IMG/VR virus record: IMGVR_UViG_3300040962_000146
Location: 1-21,037 of that record
Reading direction: 5' to 3' (one strand)
Source: a virus
Length of the DNA: 21,037 nucleotides
The notes beneath the pieces were generated by a model. That model did not search any database, was not told the DNA's origin, and worked only from the letters and a program-made list of their open reading frames with translations. The translations under genes and the position numbers were made by a program. Positions 15,035-20,698 of the stretch are shown here, piece by piece. Each line of letters opens with the position of its first letter. The first letter of the stretch is position 1.

Positions 15035-15063
15035 AGTATAACTGACTTATGTATCCTTGTCAA
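15035..15063 (-). promoter_or_regulatory. Sigma-70-type early promoter
   Basis: On the minus strand TTGACA (15063-15058), a 17-nt spacer and TATACT (15040-15035) form a near-perfect sigma-70 promoter: 6/6 at -35, 5/6 at -10 and optimal spacing. It begins immediately after the 3' end of tRNA-Met and would give a very short leader before ATG 15012. It would be read by host RNA polymerase in early infection, driving the two small genes and perhaps the genes further left. Confidence 0.8.
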
Positions 15064-15064
15064 T

Positions 15065-15136
15065 AGGGGTTGCGAGGATCGAACTCGCCTTAGGCAAATT
15101 ATGAGTTTGCTGCATTCACCAGATTGCTAAACCCCT
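15065..15136 (-). tRNA. tRNA-Met (CAT)
   Basis: It folds as a 72-nt cloverleaf: acceptor AGGGGTT/AACCCCT, D arm with GCA/TGC, anticodon stem GCAAA/TTTGC around loop CTCATAA (anticodon CAT), and T arm GCGAG/CTCGC around TTCGATC. The anticodon stem lacks the three G-C pairs of initiators, so it is probably an elongator. A lysidine-modified Ile (AUA) tRNA is less likely because a TAT-anticodon tRNA sits next to it. CCA is not encoded. Its 5' end abuts the CCA of tRNA-Ile with no spacer. Confidence 0.9.
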
Positions 15137-15211
15137 TGGTAGGACTGCTGGGAATTGAACCCAGTTCACACCGTTATAAGCAGTGGGCCTTAACCAATAG
15201 GCGACAGTCCC
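15137..15211 (-). tRNA. tRNA-Ile (TAT) with encoded CCA
   Basis: It folds with acceptor GGGACTG/CAGTCCT (a terminal G-U pair), D arm GCC/GGC, anticodon stem CACTG/CGGTG around loop CTTATAA (anticodon TAT, reading AUA) and T arm CTGGG/CCCAG. Discriminator A is followed by CCA at 15139-15137, and the next base begins tRNA-Met. The D loop also holds the stop codon of the Phd-like gene, a 22-nt overlap with that gene. Confidence 0.9.
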
Positions 15212-15342
15212 TCAAAGTCCTCTGCAGGTATCATAACTGCAGTATGTTTTCCATTAGTAATTGCAATGTGTTCACCATTTTCTACACGGGTAATCATTTC
15301 ATCCCAGCGTTCTTGAAACTCTTCAACCGTGTAAGTTTCCAT
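15190..15342 (-). CDS. Phd/YefM-like antitoxin-type protein, 50 aa
   Basis: This short gene encodes METYTVEEFQERWDEMI then ITRVENGEHIAITNGKHTAVMIPAEDFEG. It matches the Phd/YefM fold: an N-terminal strand and helix (YTVEEFQ...), then ENGE.IaITn.GK..AVMiPa.D, the dimer and DNA-binding core. Length is 50 aa, versus about 80 for typical YefM, so the C-terminal toxin-binding tail is short or missing. No RelE/YoeB/Doc-like toxin gene is adjacent. ATG 15342 shares a base with the TAA of the upstream gene (TAATG). The TAA at 15190-15192 lies inside tRNA-Ile. Possible role: antitoxin to a host toxin, or a phage regulator (inference). Confidence 0.78.
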   Translation of the reverse strand: METYTVEEFQERWDEMITRVENGEHIAITNGKHTAVMIPAEDFEGLSPIG

Positions 15343-15509
15343 TACTTACCTACCAAGGCAAATAAACCATGCGAATAGAATCCCAATATAATAGATCCTA
15401 AGATCGCACTTATAATTGTAGCAGTTTTATTGTGTTTGTCAATTGCTTTGTCAATCATTTCCTGACACTGTTTTTCTGTAATATAGTGCTCAGGTTTGAT
15501 TTCATCCAT
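15342..15509 (-). CDS. Small single-pass membrane protein, 55 aa
   Basis: This product begins MDEIKPEHYITEKQCQEMI and contains an N-terminal polar helix of about 32 residues followed by one hydrophobic segment, TATIISAILGSIILGFYSHG, a predicted membrane helix ending near the C-terminus. ATG 15509 is chosen because it overlaps the stop of the 51-aa gene (15502-15504) by 8 nt; an upstream in-frame ATG at 15521 gives a 59-aa alternative lying deeper inside that gene. Stop TAA overlaps the start of the Phd-like gene. Function is not known; an inner-membrane or holin-like role is only a guess. Confidence 0.72.
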   Translation of the reverse strand: MDEIKPEHYITEKQCQEMIDKAIDKHNKTATIISAILGSIILGFYSHGLFALVGK

Positions 15510-15657
15510 CCTGTGTGACATTAGGTAGGTTACTCATAGGATCCGGTAACCCACTTACTATAGCACAAGCTCGCTTATAAAAGAAGTTATCTGTTGTTCC
15601 GTTTTCCTCAAATACTTCTTTAATTCTCACCCAGTTAGCGTATTCGTCGGGGTGCAT
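15502..15657 (-). CDS. Hypothetical protein, 51 aa
   Basis: This product starts MHPDEYANWVRIKEVFEENG and continues TTDNFFYKRACAIVSGLPD. The pattern K..FEE.G.TDNFFYKRAC resembles a family of very short conserved cyanophage proteins (recalled, not searched). The body is soluble and helical, with a disordered tail. The start is ATG 15657; no clear Shine-Dalgarno is seen in the 37-nt gap to the upstream gene. The C-terminus overlaps the start of the membrane-protein gene. Function is unknown. Confidence 0.7.
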   Translation of the reverse strand: MHPDEYANWVRIKEVFEENGTTDNFFYKRACAIVSGLPDPMSNLPNVTQDG

Positions 15658-15694
15658 TGTTGTAATGTGTAACAGTATGATACTAGTTAGACAT

Positions 15695-15901
15695 TTAAGT
15701 ATCTCTTAAGAGTTTGATACTAACACAATTAGAGGAATTATCATTCCAGTGCCTTACGGCATTTGCAACGATTGCAATATTGGTAACCATGTAAGACACA
15801 AGAATAAGGGTGCGTATGCAAGCAATAATATCTGCTTCTCTGTCATCTCGTCCATCTTTACGTCCTAATGCTTTTGCCCAAATACGCCAAAGGTTCTTCA
15901 T
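15695..15901 (-). CDS. Small membrane protein, 68 aa
   Basis: MKNLWRIWAKALGRKDGRDD is followed by EADIIACIRTLILVSYMVTN and IAIVANAVRHW. The hydrophobic run from about residue 25 to 47 is one membrane segment (ACIRTLILVSYMVTNIAIVA); the region before it is basic and aromatic. This is recalled as a conserved cyanophage hypothetical. ATG 15901 overlaps the stop of the zinc-ribbon gene as ATGA, so both are coupled. A 10-bp palindrome CTCTTAAGAG spans the end of the gene. No function can be assigned. Confidence 0.78.
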   Translation of the reverse strand: MKNLWRIWAKALGRKDGRDDREADIIACIRTLILVSYMVTNIAIVANAVRHWNDNSSNCVSIKLLRDT

Positions 15902-16146
15902 CTAACATCAAAATCTAACTTACGAACCTTTCTCTTTCTTCTCTGCTCTTGATATGCAAGATCTTGATTAGAAAGAACTTTATCTGATAACTTTTTCTTA
16001 TCAGAATTAATCATAACAACCTTGCTAAGATCCTGTGCAGAAACTTTGTCGCCACGCACAGACATCATGTTAGGACAACCACAGACTTGAGTTTTATTAT
16101 TACTACAAAGCTCTGTGTTGCATTCTTTGCATCTGACGGTAATCAT
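15898..16146 (-). CDS. Zinc-ribbon-like small protein, 82 aa
   Basis: This is an 82-aa basic protein. RCKECN and QVCGCPN place four cysteines in a CxxC...CxC arrangement, a likely zinc site in residues 6-24. The C-terminal half is charged and helical, ending RRKRKVRKLDFDVR. It is recalled as a conserved cyanophage hypothetical. ATG 16146 has a strong AGGAGGA Shine-Dalgarno, 9 nt upstream, directly behind tRNA-Val. It could be a nucleic-acid-binding or host-takeover protein, which is inference from the basic tail and zinc site. Confidence 0.8.
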   Translation of the reverse strand: MITVRCKECNTELCSNNKTQVCGCPNMMSVRGDKVSAQDLSKVVMINSDKKKLSDKVLSNQDLAYQEQRRKRKVRKLDFDVR

Positions 16147-16169
16147 TTTTCATAGTCCTCCTGGGGAAT

Positions 16170-16240
16170 GCAAGATGACGGGATCGAACCGCCGGCCAAT
16201 TCGGTGTAAACGAATTGCTCTACCGCTGAGCTAATCTTGC
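16170..16240 (-). tRNA. tRNA-Val (TAC)
   Basis: It folds as a 71-nt cloverleaf: acceptor GCAAGAT/ATCTTGC, D arm GCTC/GAGC, anticodon stem ATTCG/CGAAT with loop TTTACAC (anticodon TAC) and T arm GGCGG/CCGTC around TTCGATC. Discriminator A is at 16169, with no encoded CCA. It reads GTA, a codon type favoured by the low-GC phage genes here. Confidence 0.93.
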
Positions 16241-16244
16241 GTGT

Positions 16245-16256
16245 GCCCTTAAGGGC
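16245..16256 (-). repeat. Perfect palindrome between tRNA-Val and tRNA-Gly
   Basis: GCCCTTAAGGGC is a perfect 12-bp palindrome in the 17-nt gap between the two tRNA genes. In the transcript it can form a 4-bp GC-rich stem with a TTAA loop. It may mark RNA processing or be a chance sequence; no U-tract follows, so it is not a normal terminator. Confidence 0.6.
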
Positions 16257-16258
16257 AA

Positions 16259-16329
16259 GCGGGATATCGGACTCGAACCGACGACATTCAGCTTGGAAGG
16301 CTGACGTTCTACCACTGAACTAATCCCGC
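16259..16329 (-). tRNA. tRNA-Gly (TCC)
   Basis: It folds as a 71-nt cloverleaf: acceptor GCGGGAT/ATCCCGC, D arm GTTC/GAAC, anticodon stem TCAGC/GCTGA with loop CTTCCAA (anticodon TCC) and T arm GTCGG/CCGAT around TTCGAGT. It reads GGA/GGG. CCA is not encoded. Confidence 0.93.
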
Positions 16330-16334
16330 GAGGC

Positions 16335-16406
16335 AGGTACGGTAGGACTCGAACCTACAATCTACCGCTTAGAAGGCGGGGGCATTATCCATTATGCTAC
16401 GTACCC
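16335..16406 (-). tRNA. tRNA-Arg (TCT)
   Basis: It folds as a 72-nt cloverleaf: acceptor GGGTACG/CGTACCT with a terminal G-U pair, D arm GCAT/ATGC, anticodon stem CCCGC/GCGGT (outer pair mismatched) with loop CTTCTAA (anticodon TCT), and T arm GTAGG/CCTAC. It reads AGA/AGG, the Arg codon most used by low-GC phage genes. The 3' end lies 5 nt before the tRNA-Gly acceptor. Confidence 0.9.
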
Positions 16407-16417
16407 AGAAAGAAGAC

Positions 16418-16621
16418 TCAGATCTCTGATTCAGAATTCTGAGTTGTGTCTTCGAGTACAATATAGTCCATTCCATCCATTTTGTCAAGATCGAACCATT
16501 CGTACCATTCATCCATCAATGCAAGTCTGTCATAGATGTGTTCAACAGATTCGGTTTCACTCATTTTTTCAATTCTGTTGATTGCCCAATCACGAGCTTG
16601 CATCACTACGTCCGTTTTCAT
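16418..16621 (-). CDS. Hypothetical protein, 67 aa
   Basis: This product begins MKTDVVMQARDWAINRIEKM and is acidic (WFDLDKMDGMDYIVLED), predicted to be soluble and helical. ATG 16621 would overlap the GIY-YIG gene by 32 nt; a second in-frame ATG at 16603 cuts the overlap to 14 nt and has GGA a few bases before it, so the start could be either. A longer upstream extension to 16837 lies wholly inside the GIY-YIG gene and is not credible. The last gene before the tRNA cluster, it ends 11 nt before tRNA-Arg. No function is recognised. Confidence 0.68.
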   Translation of the reverse strand: MKTDVVMQARDWAINRIEKMSETESVEHIYDRLALMDEWYEWFDLDKMDGMDYIVLEDTTQNSESEI

Positions 16622-17048
16622 AGTAGTCTTTTCGGAAGTATCTGCTGAGGATGTTGCTATTGTAGTACTTGGGTTCTCCTGTGTCAAGTGATTCTGTAAG
16701 GACTCCGTTGATAAAGAGTTGTCTGGTTTCTTCAAAATTAGTTTTGCCCTTCGTCTTATGAACACTGATAATAGTTCTGCTAAAATTTTGTTTGCCGAAT
16801 TTGATAATGTCTTCCTTAAGCTCTGGACAAGAACCATAATACTTTTTCCAATCAGATTCTGATTTTACTTTTCGTTTTTTACCTCTAGGAGTTCTGAACT
16901 GCCAGAAGTATTTTCTACCGATGTATTGGCGATTATTTTTGAGATTTGTAATGAGGTAGACAAAACCGTACAGATCGTCAATATCCTCAGATACAAAAGG
17001 TGATCCTTTAAAATACCATGGATTTTCATAATCACATTCGATACTCAT
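16590..17048 (-). CDS. SegE-like GIY-YIG endonuclease
   Basis: This 152-aa protein fits the phage SegE-type GIY-YIG domain. YGFVYLITNLKNNRQYIGRK (residues about 27-46) stands for GIY...YIG with the conserved Arg following. KKRKVKSESDWKKYYGSCPE, FGKQNFSRTIIS and the Glu-containing FEETRQLFING are in the same order as other T4-like phage members. These free-standing nucleases nick or cut phage DNA and can drive their own spread next to conserved genes. Here it sits between nrdB and the tRNA cluster. ATG 17048 overlaps the preceding small gene by 17 nt. Nicking activity is inferred. Confidence 0.83.
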   Translation of the reverse strand: MSIECDYENPWYFKGSPFVSEDIDDLYGFVYLITNLKNNRQYIGRKYFWQFRTPRGKKRKVKSESDWKKYYGSCPELKEDIIKFGKQNFSRTIISVHKTKGKTNFEETRQLFINGVLTESLDTGEPKYYNSNILSRYFRKDYYENGRSDASS

Positions 17049-17193
17049 CGATAGCGTCTAGCACCATATTGACGTATTTATGTGCTAAACCTCTGGCTTC
17101 TTCACCGTACTTATTTTCTTCCCAGTAGAGTTCATTTTTAATTTTCTCTACTCTTGTTCTAATCTCCGCAACTGTAATTTGATTACGTGGCAT
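17032..17193 (-). CDS. Hypothetical protein, 53 aa
   Basis: This product begins MPRNQITVAEIRTRVEKIKN, is charged and mostly helical (ELYWEENKYGEEARGLAHKYV), and is too short to recognise. ATG 17193 is preferred over an in-frame TTG at 17229, which lies at the nrdB stop. The start codon is abutted by a 9-bp hairpin whose 5' arm contains the only purine-rich Shine-Dalgarno candidate (AAGGGGAG), so initiation may depend on hairpin opening or distance shortening. The end overlaps the GIY-YIG gene by 17 nt. Function is unknown. Confidence 0.68.
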   Translation of the reverse strand: MPRNQITVAEIRTRVEKIKNELYWEENKYGEEARGLAHKYVNMVLDAIDEYRM

Positions 17194-17217
17194 ATAAGGG
17201 GATATTACTCCCCTTAT
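17194..17217 (-). promoter_or_regulatory. Hairpin abutting the start codon of the 53-aa gene
   Basis: A 9-bp inverted repeat (ATAAGGGGA and TCCCCTTAT) separated by 6 nt ends exactly before ATG 17193. The purine-rich arm AAGGGGA is the best Shine-Dalgarno candidate. Possible roles: control of translation, or stabilisation of the nrdB 3' end. It is not a typical terminator because no T-run follows. Confidence 0.6.
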
Positions 17218-17229
17218 GTATAGCAACAA

Positions 17230-18360
17230 TCAGAGTTGGAAACCACTGAATGTGTCCTTTTTCACATCTTGCTTGATACCACCAACCACATAGGACTCTA
17301 CTTCAGTCTCCTGAGGGGCAACCTGAAGTCCCTTAGAGGAGATCCAATGCTGCGTCCAGGGCAGAGGGTTAGCAGATGCGGGAATATCATACTGTGGTTT
17401 CAGTCCGATTGATTTCAAACGACGATTTGCAATCCATTCAACATACTGCTGTAGAAGTTTATCGTTCAGTCCGATCATTGAACCATCCTTGAACAGATAG
17501 TCTGCCCAACGCTTCTCTTCGTTGACAGCACGATCAAACATCTTATACGTCCACTCCTCCTCTTCCTTCATGATCTGCTTCATTTCAGGATCATCACCCG
17601 CTCTCCACTTATTCAAAATGTTCTGAGTGATTGCTAAGTGTTGGTTTTCGTCTCTTGCGATAAGAGAGATGATTTTAGCTGATCCTTCCATAAGCTTAAG
17701 TTCACCAAAGGCGAAACTACAAGCAAAGCTAACGTAGAACCGAATACCTTCAAGAATGTTAACGTTTGCGACTGCTCTGTAGAGTCTACGTTTGACATCT
17801 TTGATCTCCCATTGTGCGGTAGGTGAATCTCTGAAATCTTCCTTCCACATCTGTCCGTTGCCCCAGTTCTGAGCACCGTTGATAAAGTCATCATATGCCT
17901 CTGTAACGCTGCTAGCACGCTCCAGAATACGCTTGTCGGTGACGATCTTATCGAATACCTCTGAGGGATCCGCATAGACGTTCTTGATGATGTAAGTGTA
18001 GGAGCGACTGTGGATCATTTCCATGAATCCCCAGACTTCCATACACGCTTCCAATTCAGGAAGAGAGCAATAAGGAATGAATGCCATTCCAGGCCCTCTA
18101 CCCTGAATTGAGTCAAGCATGATCTGATACTTCAGATTAGAAGTGTAGATATGCTTCTGCTCCGGACGAAGAGTTTGATAGTCCCCACGATCTTTCTGTA
18201 GAGACACCTCTTCGGGACGCCAAAAATATCCAAGTTGTTGGGTAGTCAGTTTATCAAAAACTGGATACTTATAGGAATCATACCTCTGAACTCCCAGAGG
18301 TTTTCCAAAAAACATCGGTTGCTTTTTGGTATCTACTTTTTCTGTATTGAAGACAGTCAT
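17230..18360 (-). CDS. nrdB: Class Ia ribonucleotide reductase, small (beta) subunit
   Basis: Together with NrdA it reduces ribonucleoside diphosphates to deoxyribonucleotides; NrdB holds the di-iron centre and tyrosyl radical. This 376-aa product starts MTVFNTEKVD, aligning with the T4 NrdB start. An in-frame GTG at 18420 would add 20 residues and overlap nrdA, so the start is not certain. Metal and radical residues are present: D83, E114, H117 and radical Y121 in EMIHSRSY, E204 in ILEG, then E238 and H241 in DENQH. GYFWRPEEVSLQKDR and NLKYQIMLDSIQGRG are family core motifs. It lies just after nrdA. It supplies dNTPs for phage replication from recycled host nucleotides. Confidence 0.95.
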   Translation of the reverse strand: MTVFNTEKVDTKKQPMFFGKPLGVQRYDSYKYPVFDKLTTQQLGYFWRPEEVSLQKDRGDYQTLRPEQKHIYTSNLKYQIMLDSIQGRGPGMAFIPYCSLPELEACMEVWGFMEMIHSRSYTYIIKNVYADPSEVFDKIVTDKRILERASSVTEAYDDFINGAQNWGNGQMWKEDFRDSPTAQWEIKDVKRRLYRAVANVNILEGIRFYVSFACSFAFGELKLMEGSAKIISLIARDENQHLAITQNILNKWRAGDDPEMKQIMKEEEEWTYKMFDRAVNEEKRWADYLFKDGSMIGLNDKLLQQYVEWIANRRLKSIGLKPQYDIPASANPLPWTQHWISSKGLQVAPQETEVESYVVGGIKQDVKKDTFSGFQL

Positions 18361-18400
18361 CCCTTTGACTTCTGTCTTCTTATCGTCTACGGATGAAACC

Positions 18401-20698
18401 TTAAACTGCACAGGATTCACACTCTCCCTCCTCGGCTTGTTCTAATTCTTGCAAGATACTATTCAGTTTTTCTTTGTCGTCCTCTACTTCATCAGACTTT
18501 AGATCGTTTGTATTCTGGTAATAAGAGGTTTTCCAACCGTACTTATATGTAGTCAAAAAGTCTTGTGCCATGACGGACACTGGGACTTCATTGTCAGGAT
18601 AATGCTCTGGATTGTAACTCCAGTTACCAGAAATTGCTTGATCAAAGAATTTCTGCATCACAGCAACAACATTAATATAGCCCCTATTGTTAGGCATATC
18701 CCACAAAAGGGTGTAATTATTTTTAAGAGTCGCGTAAGACGGGACGATCTGTTTAAGCGGGCCCTTCTTGCTCTTCTTAACGGACAAATAGTCTCTAGGT
18801 GGCTCGATTCCATTTGTTGCGTTTGACACAACGGAACTGCTCTCCGATGGCATCTGAGCAGACAATGTTGAGTGCCGTAATCCGTGGGTGGAGATAGACT
18901 CTCTAAGACTTTCCCAATCATGTGCTAATTCTTGACTAGAAATTTCATCTACATCTTTCTTGTAAGTATCGATAGGAAGAATACCATCTGCATACTTAGT
19001 ACGCCCAAAGTATTCACAGTGTCCCTTTTCCTTGGCAAGTTGATTAGACGCCTTCAGAAGGTAATACTGGAAGGACTCAGCAAGTCCATGGACTGCATCC
19101 CATGCTTCTTGAGATCCATAATTATAACCCAGTTTCGCCAAATAATGCGCTAAACCAATGAATCCAATACCAAGCGATCTACGCGCCCTTGTAGCGATTT
19201 CTGCTGCCTTTACAGGGTACTTCTGATAGTCAATCAGTTCTTCCAGTCCACGAACAGAAAGATCACAAAGGTTCTCAAGTTCTTCATCCGACTTGACTTT
19301 ACCAACGTTGATGGCAGACAAGATGCAAAGTGCAATCTCACCAAACTCATCATCAATATGGTTCAGAGGATAAGTTGGAAGAGTAATCTCTTGACAGAGG
19401 TTAGACATCTCAACCTTATCTTTGAAGGAGGAGTGAGAGTTGCAGTGATCAATGTTCATGATATAAACACGTCCAGTCTCTGCACGTTCCTTCAGGAGAT
19501 CGAGAATCAGTTTCTGTGCCCCAATAGTCTTTCTTGGAATAAACTCATTTCGTTCAAAGCTAACATATAGATCATCGAACCTATCAGTACCAAAAGCGTC
19601 ATATAAACCTGGTACGTCATGCGGTGAGAAGAGGCTAATCTCTCCATCAGCGATGAAACGTTCGTAGAAAAGTTTTGAAATCTGGATGGAATAATCAAGT
19701 TTCCTTACGCGATTGTCCTCTGTGCCCTTATTGTTCTTCAGGACGATGATGTCTTCGATCTCTTGGTGCCAGATTGGGAAGTGGACAGTCGCTGATCCAC
19801 CTCTAATGCCATTTTGTGTGCAGCATCGGACAGTTGCTTCAAACTTTTTGAGAAATGGGACAACGCCTGTGTGTTGAACTTCTCCACCTCGGATTTTACT
19901 GTTGATGCCACGGATTCTGCCTGCGTTGATACCGATTCCCGCCCTTTGTGCAACGTACCGGCCAATTGCCATATCAGAAGTAAAGATAGAATCGAGGGTG
20001 TCATCAACATCAACAAGCACACAGCTAGCAAATTGTCGAAGTGGAGTTCGCACTCCTGCCATGATAGGTGTGGGAATATTGATTTTGTGCTTTGAGATTG
20101 CGTCATAATACCTCTTGACGTAAGACATCCTAGTGTCTTTGGGATACTCTGCAAAAATAGTCAGAGCAATCATCATATACATGAACTGAGGAGTTTCATA
20201 CACTCCACCAGTGCTACGATCCTGAACCAAATACTTATCTGCTACCTGGCGCAGTCCAGCATAGGTAAAAAGAAAATCACGGGTATGATCAATGTAAGAA
20301 TTTGCTCTCGCAATTTCTTCCTTAGAGTATTTAATAAAAATATCTTTATCATACACTTCTTTTGCAGTGCAATCCATGATATGTGCCTCAAGATGAGGTA
20401 GTTCTCTCATCTTTCCATAGAGTTGCTTCCTAAGCGAGAACAAAAGCAGTCTGGCAGCGACAAACTGATAGTTGGGGTGATCCAAATCAATCAGATCAGA
20501 AGCAGCACGAATCAGAATTTCCTGAATTTCTTCCGTGGTGATGCCATCATAGAACTGAATACCAGACTTCATCTCAACTTGACTGGCTGACACACCTGCA
20601 AGTCCTTTGGTTGCTTCATCAACCATCAGATGCATTTTATCCAAATCAAGAGACTCAATTCTACCGTCTCGCTTTTTAACCTTAATGCCGTTACTCAT
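18401..20698 (-). CDS. nrdA: Class Ia ribonucleotide reductase, large (alpha) subunit
   Basis: This 765-aa protein aligns along its length with E. coli NrdA. The N-terminal ATP-cone (KKRDGRIESLDLDKM) is kept, suggesting dATP control. Catalytic residues: C226 in RQFASC, N433, C435 and E437 in SNLCQE, C458 in IALC, and the QYYLLKASN and GIEPP segments that shape the active site. The C-terminal tail is CESCAV, a CxxC redox pair for reactivation by thioredoxin or phage glutaredoxin. It starts at ATG 20698, overlapping the primase stop as ATGA, with GGAAGA 6 nt upstream. The gene order primase, nrdA, nrdB is typical of T4-like cyanophages and is expressed early in infection. Confidence 0.97.
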   Translation of the reverse strand: MSNGIKVKKRDGRIESLDLDKMHLMVDEATKGLAGVSASQVEMKSGIQFYDGITTEEIQEILIRAASDLIDLDHPNYQFVAARLLLFSLRKQLYGKMRELPHLEAHIMDCTAKEVYDKDIFIKYSKEEIARANSYIDHTRDFLFTYAGLRQVADKYLVQDRSTGGVYETPQFMYMMIALTIFAEYPKDTRMSYVKRYYDAISKHKINIPTPIMAGVRTPLRQFASCVLVDVDDTLDSIFTSDMAIGRYVAQRAGIGINAGRIRGINSKIRGGEVQHTGVVPFLKKFEATVRCCTQNGIRGGSATVHFPIWHQEIEDIIVLKNNKGTEDNRVRKLDYSIQISKLFYERFIADGEISLFSPHDVPGLYDAFGTDRFDDLYVSFERNEFIPRKTIGAQKLILDLLKERAETGRVYIMNIDHCNSHSSFKDKVEMSNLCQEITLPTYPLNHIDDEFGEIALCILSAINVGKVKSDEELENLCDLSVRGLEELIDYQKYPVKAAEIATRARRSLGIGFIGLAHYLAKLGYNYGSQEAWDAVHGLAESFQYYLLKASNQLAKEKGHCEYFGRTKYADGILPIDTYKKDVDEISSQELAHDWESLRESISTHGLRHSTLSAQMPSESSSVVSNATNGIEPPRDYLSVKKSKKGPLKQIVPSYATLKNNYTLLWDMPNNRGYINVVAVMQKFFDQAISGNWSYNPEHYPDNEVPVSVMAQDFLTTYKYGWKTSYYQNTNDLKSDEVEDDKEKLNSILQELEQAEEGECESCAV

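Noticed and set aside
15703-15712. Palindrome CTCTTAAGAG as a terminator
   Set aside because: It is a short AT-centred palindrome without a T-run, partly inside the coding end of the 68-aa gene; it is not enough for a terminator call.
14305-16410. CRISPR array or other regular direct repeats
   Set aside because: Similar blocks here are tRNA T arms and D arms. No repeat of 20-40 nt with regular spacing was found by eye anywhere in the window.
16622-16837. N-terminal extension of the 67-aa gene across the GIY-YIG gene
   Set aside because: The extension lies wholly in another frame of the endonuclease gene. The credible part begins at one of two ATGs near 16603-16621.
18361-18420. GTG start for nrdB, overlapping the end of nrdA
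   Set aside because: It is kept only as an alternative: alignment with the T4 NrdB N-terminus begins at ATG 18360, and the extra 20 residues have no counterpart that I can recall.
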